Assembly (NCBI GenBank): GCA_017882245.1
Contig: JADGPV010000188.1
Location: 1 to 8,605 of the forward strand
From: Bacteroidales bacterium
GTDB taxonomy: Bacteria > Bacteroidota > Bacteroidia > Bacteroidales > VadinHA17
DNA: 8,605 nucleotides
Direction: 5' to 3'
Positions 6,813 through 8,605 of the stretch are shown piece by piece. Every line of letters starts with the position of its first letter. The stretch's first letter is position 1. A program made the position numbers and the translations under genes. The notes beneath the pieces are model-generated. The model did no database searches. It was not told where the DNA came from and saw only the letters and a program-made list of their open reading frames with translations.

Positions 6813-8605
6813 TTATACTGCCGCTGGTGCTCCGGCAGTGCCGTTTCCGTTTGCGCGATCAACACTTCTTTGTCTGAGCAGTTCCTTAATCTCATGGCTG
6901 CGTTTTTCCGTAAGTGTATACCTTATGACGAAGATGAAAGAGAAGAGACATAACAGCACAGGCAGCCCGATCTCAACAACACGCATCATAAGAAGAGTGT
7001 ATGGTGTCTGCTTTGTCAGCGGCATGATTTCACTTTCAATGGTTCCGAGATCCTTATCGAGGACACTTAAAGACTGTTCCTTGTTCATATCTGCAAGCCG
7101 GTTATTAATTCCTGTGATCTCCCGCATAAGCGTTTGATAATGCTGCTTGCTGTTCTTTGTCTCCAGTGATCTGGCTTCAAGGTGTGACAGGAGCTCAAAC
7201 GAGTTCACCCTGGCTTTTAACAGCTTGACCTGAAGCGTGAGAGGCATGGCATCTGCTATGACAGACTTCACAAGGGAGTCCGGAGTCTGGGACCCCAGGC
7301 CCTCAATGCGCACCTGGATTTTCTCCAGCTCAGTTACGATTGAATGCGTCGAGGACAGTGAATTTAACAGTACGTTCTTTCTCTGGGATTGAACAGCTGC
7401 AGTACCGGCTTTCTTCCTGTCCGGTTTTTTAACAGATTCCTTCCCCAGGTAAATAACATAATCACTGGCGTCCCTGAGGGCTTCCGAAGTTTCTGCTTTG
7501 GTGTTTTGGAGCCATTCCGCTGTCTTCCCTCCAAGACCCTTGTATCCCTCCCAGTACTGAACCTTGCTTCGTAATTCTCTTATGCTCCCCTGCAGGCTGT
7601 CAACCTTGGTAACCTGTATCTGGTCAAACATCGTAAAGACTATCAGGACACCCGCGACAAAACTGGCCAGAGCGGTTCCCATTTTAATAAACCACCAGAA
7701 GATGGCATAATAACTCCCTTCAGCTCGATAACCTGTTTTTAATTCATCTTCATCGCATATGTCTCCTATCATCGAAGACCCGAGGGTAAAGAAGAAAAGC
7801 ATGCCGGCAGAAAGCAGAAAAGTGGGGATCAGTACCAGGTACGGATGCTGCGGGTTGTAGCAGATGATCTTTGAAAGCTGTGCCAGGGACATTAGTATCA
7901 TAGCCAGAACGAGGGTATTGCGTTTCCCCAGTTTAGGGCTAATCCAGTTTAGGGGGAAGACCGCAAGCACTCCTGTGATAGCCCAGATACTACCGTTGAT
8001 TCCCAATAGCCTGGCGCCTGCAACCTTGTCACCCCCGAAAACATAAAAGATAGGGATATATGACCCGAGCAGAATAACGAAATTGAAGCCCATGGCCAGC
8101 GTGAAAATAGTAAAAGTAAGATTGGTAAAGTTTCTGTTATTGAAAGTGCGTTTCATGTCTTTCCAGAAGGGTGTCTTTTCCTGCTTTGATGCTTTGGCAA
8201 ACCCCGGCTCCCGCAGCTTGGCAGTCCACCAGAATGAAAGCGGAATGATGATCGCAGCAATTAGTATTGAGACATAGCGCATTCCATCGGCTTCGTTGCC
8301 TCCCGTGCCCCTGAATCTTTCAGTGTTGGCCAGTGCGAAAAGCCATGGCGTGCTCATTGCAAAAAGATTGCCGACAAAACTCTTGGCGCTGAAAAGACGT
8401 GTGCGCTCGTGGTAGTCGTTGGTCAGCTCCATACCCAGGGCACCATGAGGTATCTCAAAAATATTTACAGCGGTAAAGAATAACAGAAGGGTTACAAGGA
8501 TATAAACAAGTTGAAACGCCTGGTAGCCAGTGTCAGTCGGGAACCAGGTACGAACCATGTCGCCTTTGGGGATCCACCACATGACAACAAAAAACACCCC
8601 AACAA
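6813..8605 (-). CDS. GPH-family sugar:cation symporter with large helical insertion, 5' partial
   Basis: MFS transporter of the glycoside-pentoside-hexuronide (MelB-like) family, inner membrane, probably importing an oligosaccharide with H+ or Na+. About 597 codons are visible. The reading frame is open to the window edge, so the true start is outside and roughly 80-100 residues (about TM1-2) are missing; a GTG at 8597-8595 is unlikely to be the start. Family signs are IPHGALGMEL followed by NDYHERTRL after TM4, GDICDEDELKTGYRAEG then WFIKMG (about 7785-7680), and the C-terminal YTLTEKRSHEI after the last helix, matching the GPH Y-P-L-T-x-E-K-H-x-E-I ending. The cation-site aspartates known from early MelB helices lie in the missing part. 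Between TM11 (ends near 7620) and TM12 (begins near 7010) is an extra segment of about 200 residues where MelB has a short loop. The gene ends 17 bases before GH35, suggesting it feeds that enzyme and the phosphorylase. Confidence 0.88.
   Translation of the reverse strand, partial: VGVFFVVMWWIPKGDMVRTWFPTDTGYQAFQLVYILVTLLLFFTAVNIFEIPHGALGMELTNDYHERTRLFSAKSFVGNLFAMSTPWLFALANTERFRGTGGNEADGMRYVSILIAAIIIPLSFWWTAKLREPGFAKASKQEKTPFWKDMKRTFNNRNFTNLTFTIFTLAMGFNFVILLGSYIPIFYVFGGDKVAGARLLGINGSIWAITGVLAVFPLNWISPKLGKRNTLVLAMILMSLAQLSKIICYNPQHPYLVLIPTFLLSAGMLFFFTLGSSMIGDICDEDELKTGYRAEGSYYAIFWWFIKMGTALASFVAGVLIVFTMFDQIQVTKVDSLQGSIRELRSKVQYWEGYKGLGGKTAEWLQNTKAETSEALRDASDYVIYLGKESVKKPDRKKAGTAAVQSQRKNVLLNSLSSTHSIVTELEKIQVRIEGLGSQTPDSLVKSVIADAMPLTLQVKLLKARVNSFELLSHLEARSLETKNSKQHYQTLMREITGINNRLADMNKEQSLSVLDKDLGTIESEIMPLTKQTPYTLLMMRVVEIGLPVLLCLFSFIFVIRYTLTEKRSHEIKELLRQRSVDRANGNGTAGAPAAV
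7015..7619 (-). other. Helical, coiled-coil-like insertion between TM11 and TM12 of the symporter
   Basis: About 200 residues without a membrane segment separate ...VFTMFDQ (TM11 end) from TPYTLLMMRVVEIG (TM12). The insert is charged, low in glycine and rich in L, K, E, S and Q, with heptad-like spacing of hydrophobics, for example TELEKIQVRIEGL, LQVKLLKARVNSFELL and EITGINNRLADM. A middle linker (KKPDRKKAGTAAVQSQ) separates a first short helical part from a longer second one. With the usual MFS topology (both termini cytoplasmic) the TM11-TM12 loop faces the periplasm. The frame stays open across the insert and the GPH C-terminus follows intact, so it is not an assembly join or frameshift. 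The function is unknown. Confidence 0.65.

Noticed and set aside
6838..7137. 99-codon plus-strand open frame
   Set aside because: It is antisense to the symporter C-terminus and insert, whose GPH motifs fix the real frame. Its composition reflects the complementary strand of a leucine- and lysine-rich coding sequence.
7015..7619. The symporter insert as a fusion of two genes, a frameshift or an assembly artefact
   Set aside because: The frame is continuous, TM12 and the GPH C-terminal motif follow directly, and no repeat or mobile-element boundary is visible at either end.
8595..8597. GTG as the start of the symporter
   Set aside because: The frame stays open to the window edge, and the sequence here corresponds to TM3 of the GPH fold, so the real start lies outside the window.

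Overview
The window is almost fully coding. Four genes lie head-to-tail on the minus strand, so transcription runs from high to low coordinates. In transcription order they are: a GPH-type sugar:cation symporter whose N-terminus lies outside the window (8605-6813); a glycoside hydrolase family 35 enzyme (6795-4363); a very large GH94-type phosphorylase of 1114 residues (4362-1018); and a Tat-exported Gfo/Idh/MocA oxidoreductase whose C-terminus lies outside the window (975-1). The gaps are 17, 0 and 42 bases and no terminator-like structure is visible between genes, so they are probably one operon. No RNA genes, mobile elements, CRISPR repeats or long intergenic regions were seen.

The organism is probably a member of Bacteroidota or a close FCB-group relative such as Ignavibacteria. 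The reasons are moderate GC content by eye, mostly weak or absent Shine-Dalgarno sequences, a Tat-exported Gfo/Idh protein of the type abundant in that group, and GPH transporters beside glycosidases. The assignment is inferred from style, not from a marker gene.

The best reading of the locus is uptake and intracellular breakdown of beta-1,2-glucooligosaccharides (sophorose series). The 1114-residue phosphorylase has the size and sequence signatures I associate with 1,2-beta-oligoglucan phosphorylase (SOGP), which releases alpha-glucose 1-phosphate. The neighbouring GH35 protein has no signal peptide and departs from GH35 beta-galactosidases around the active site. It is comparable to the Ignavibacterium album GH35 protein IALB_1185, described as a beta-1,2-glucosyltransferase using sophorose as donor. 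The symporter would import the oligosaccharides. An endo-beta-1,2-glucanase (GH144 or GH162) would be expected just outside the window but cannot be seen here.

Two features go beyond this scheme. The symporter carries a helical insertion of about 200 residues between its last two membrane helices, on the predicted periplasmic side. The oxidoreductase is predicted to be exported and has a Lys-Asp-Tyr active-site pattern like glucose-fructose oxidoreductase, which hints at a periplasmic sugar-oxidation step beside the cytoplasmic phosphorolysis.
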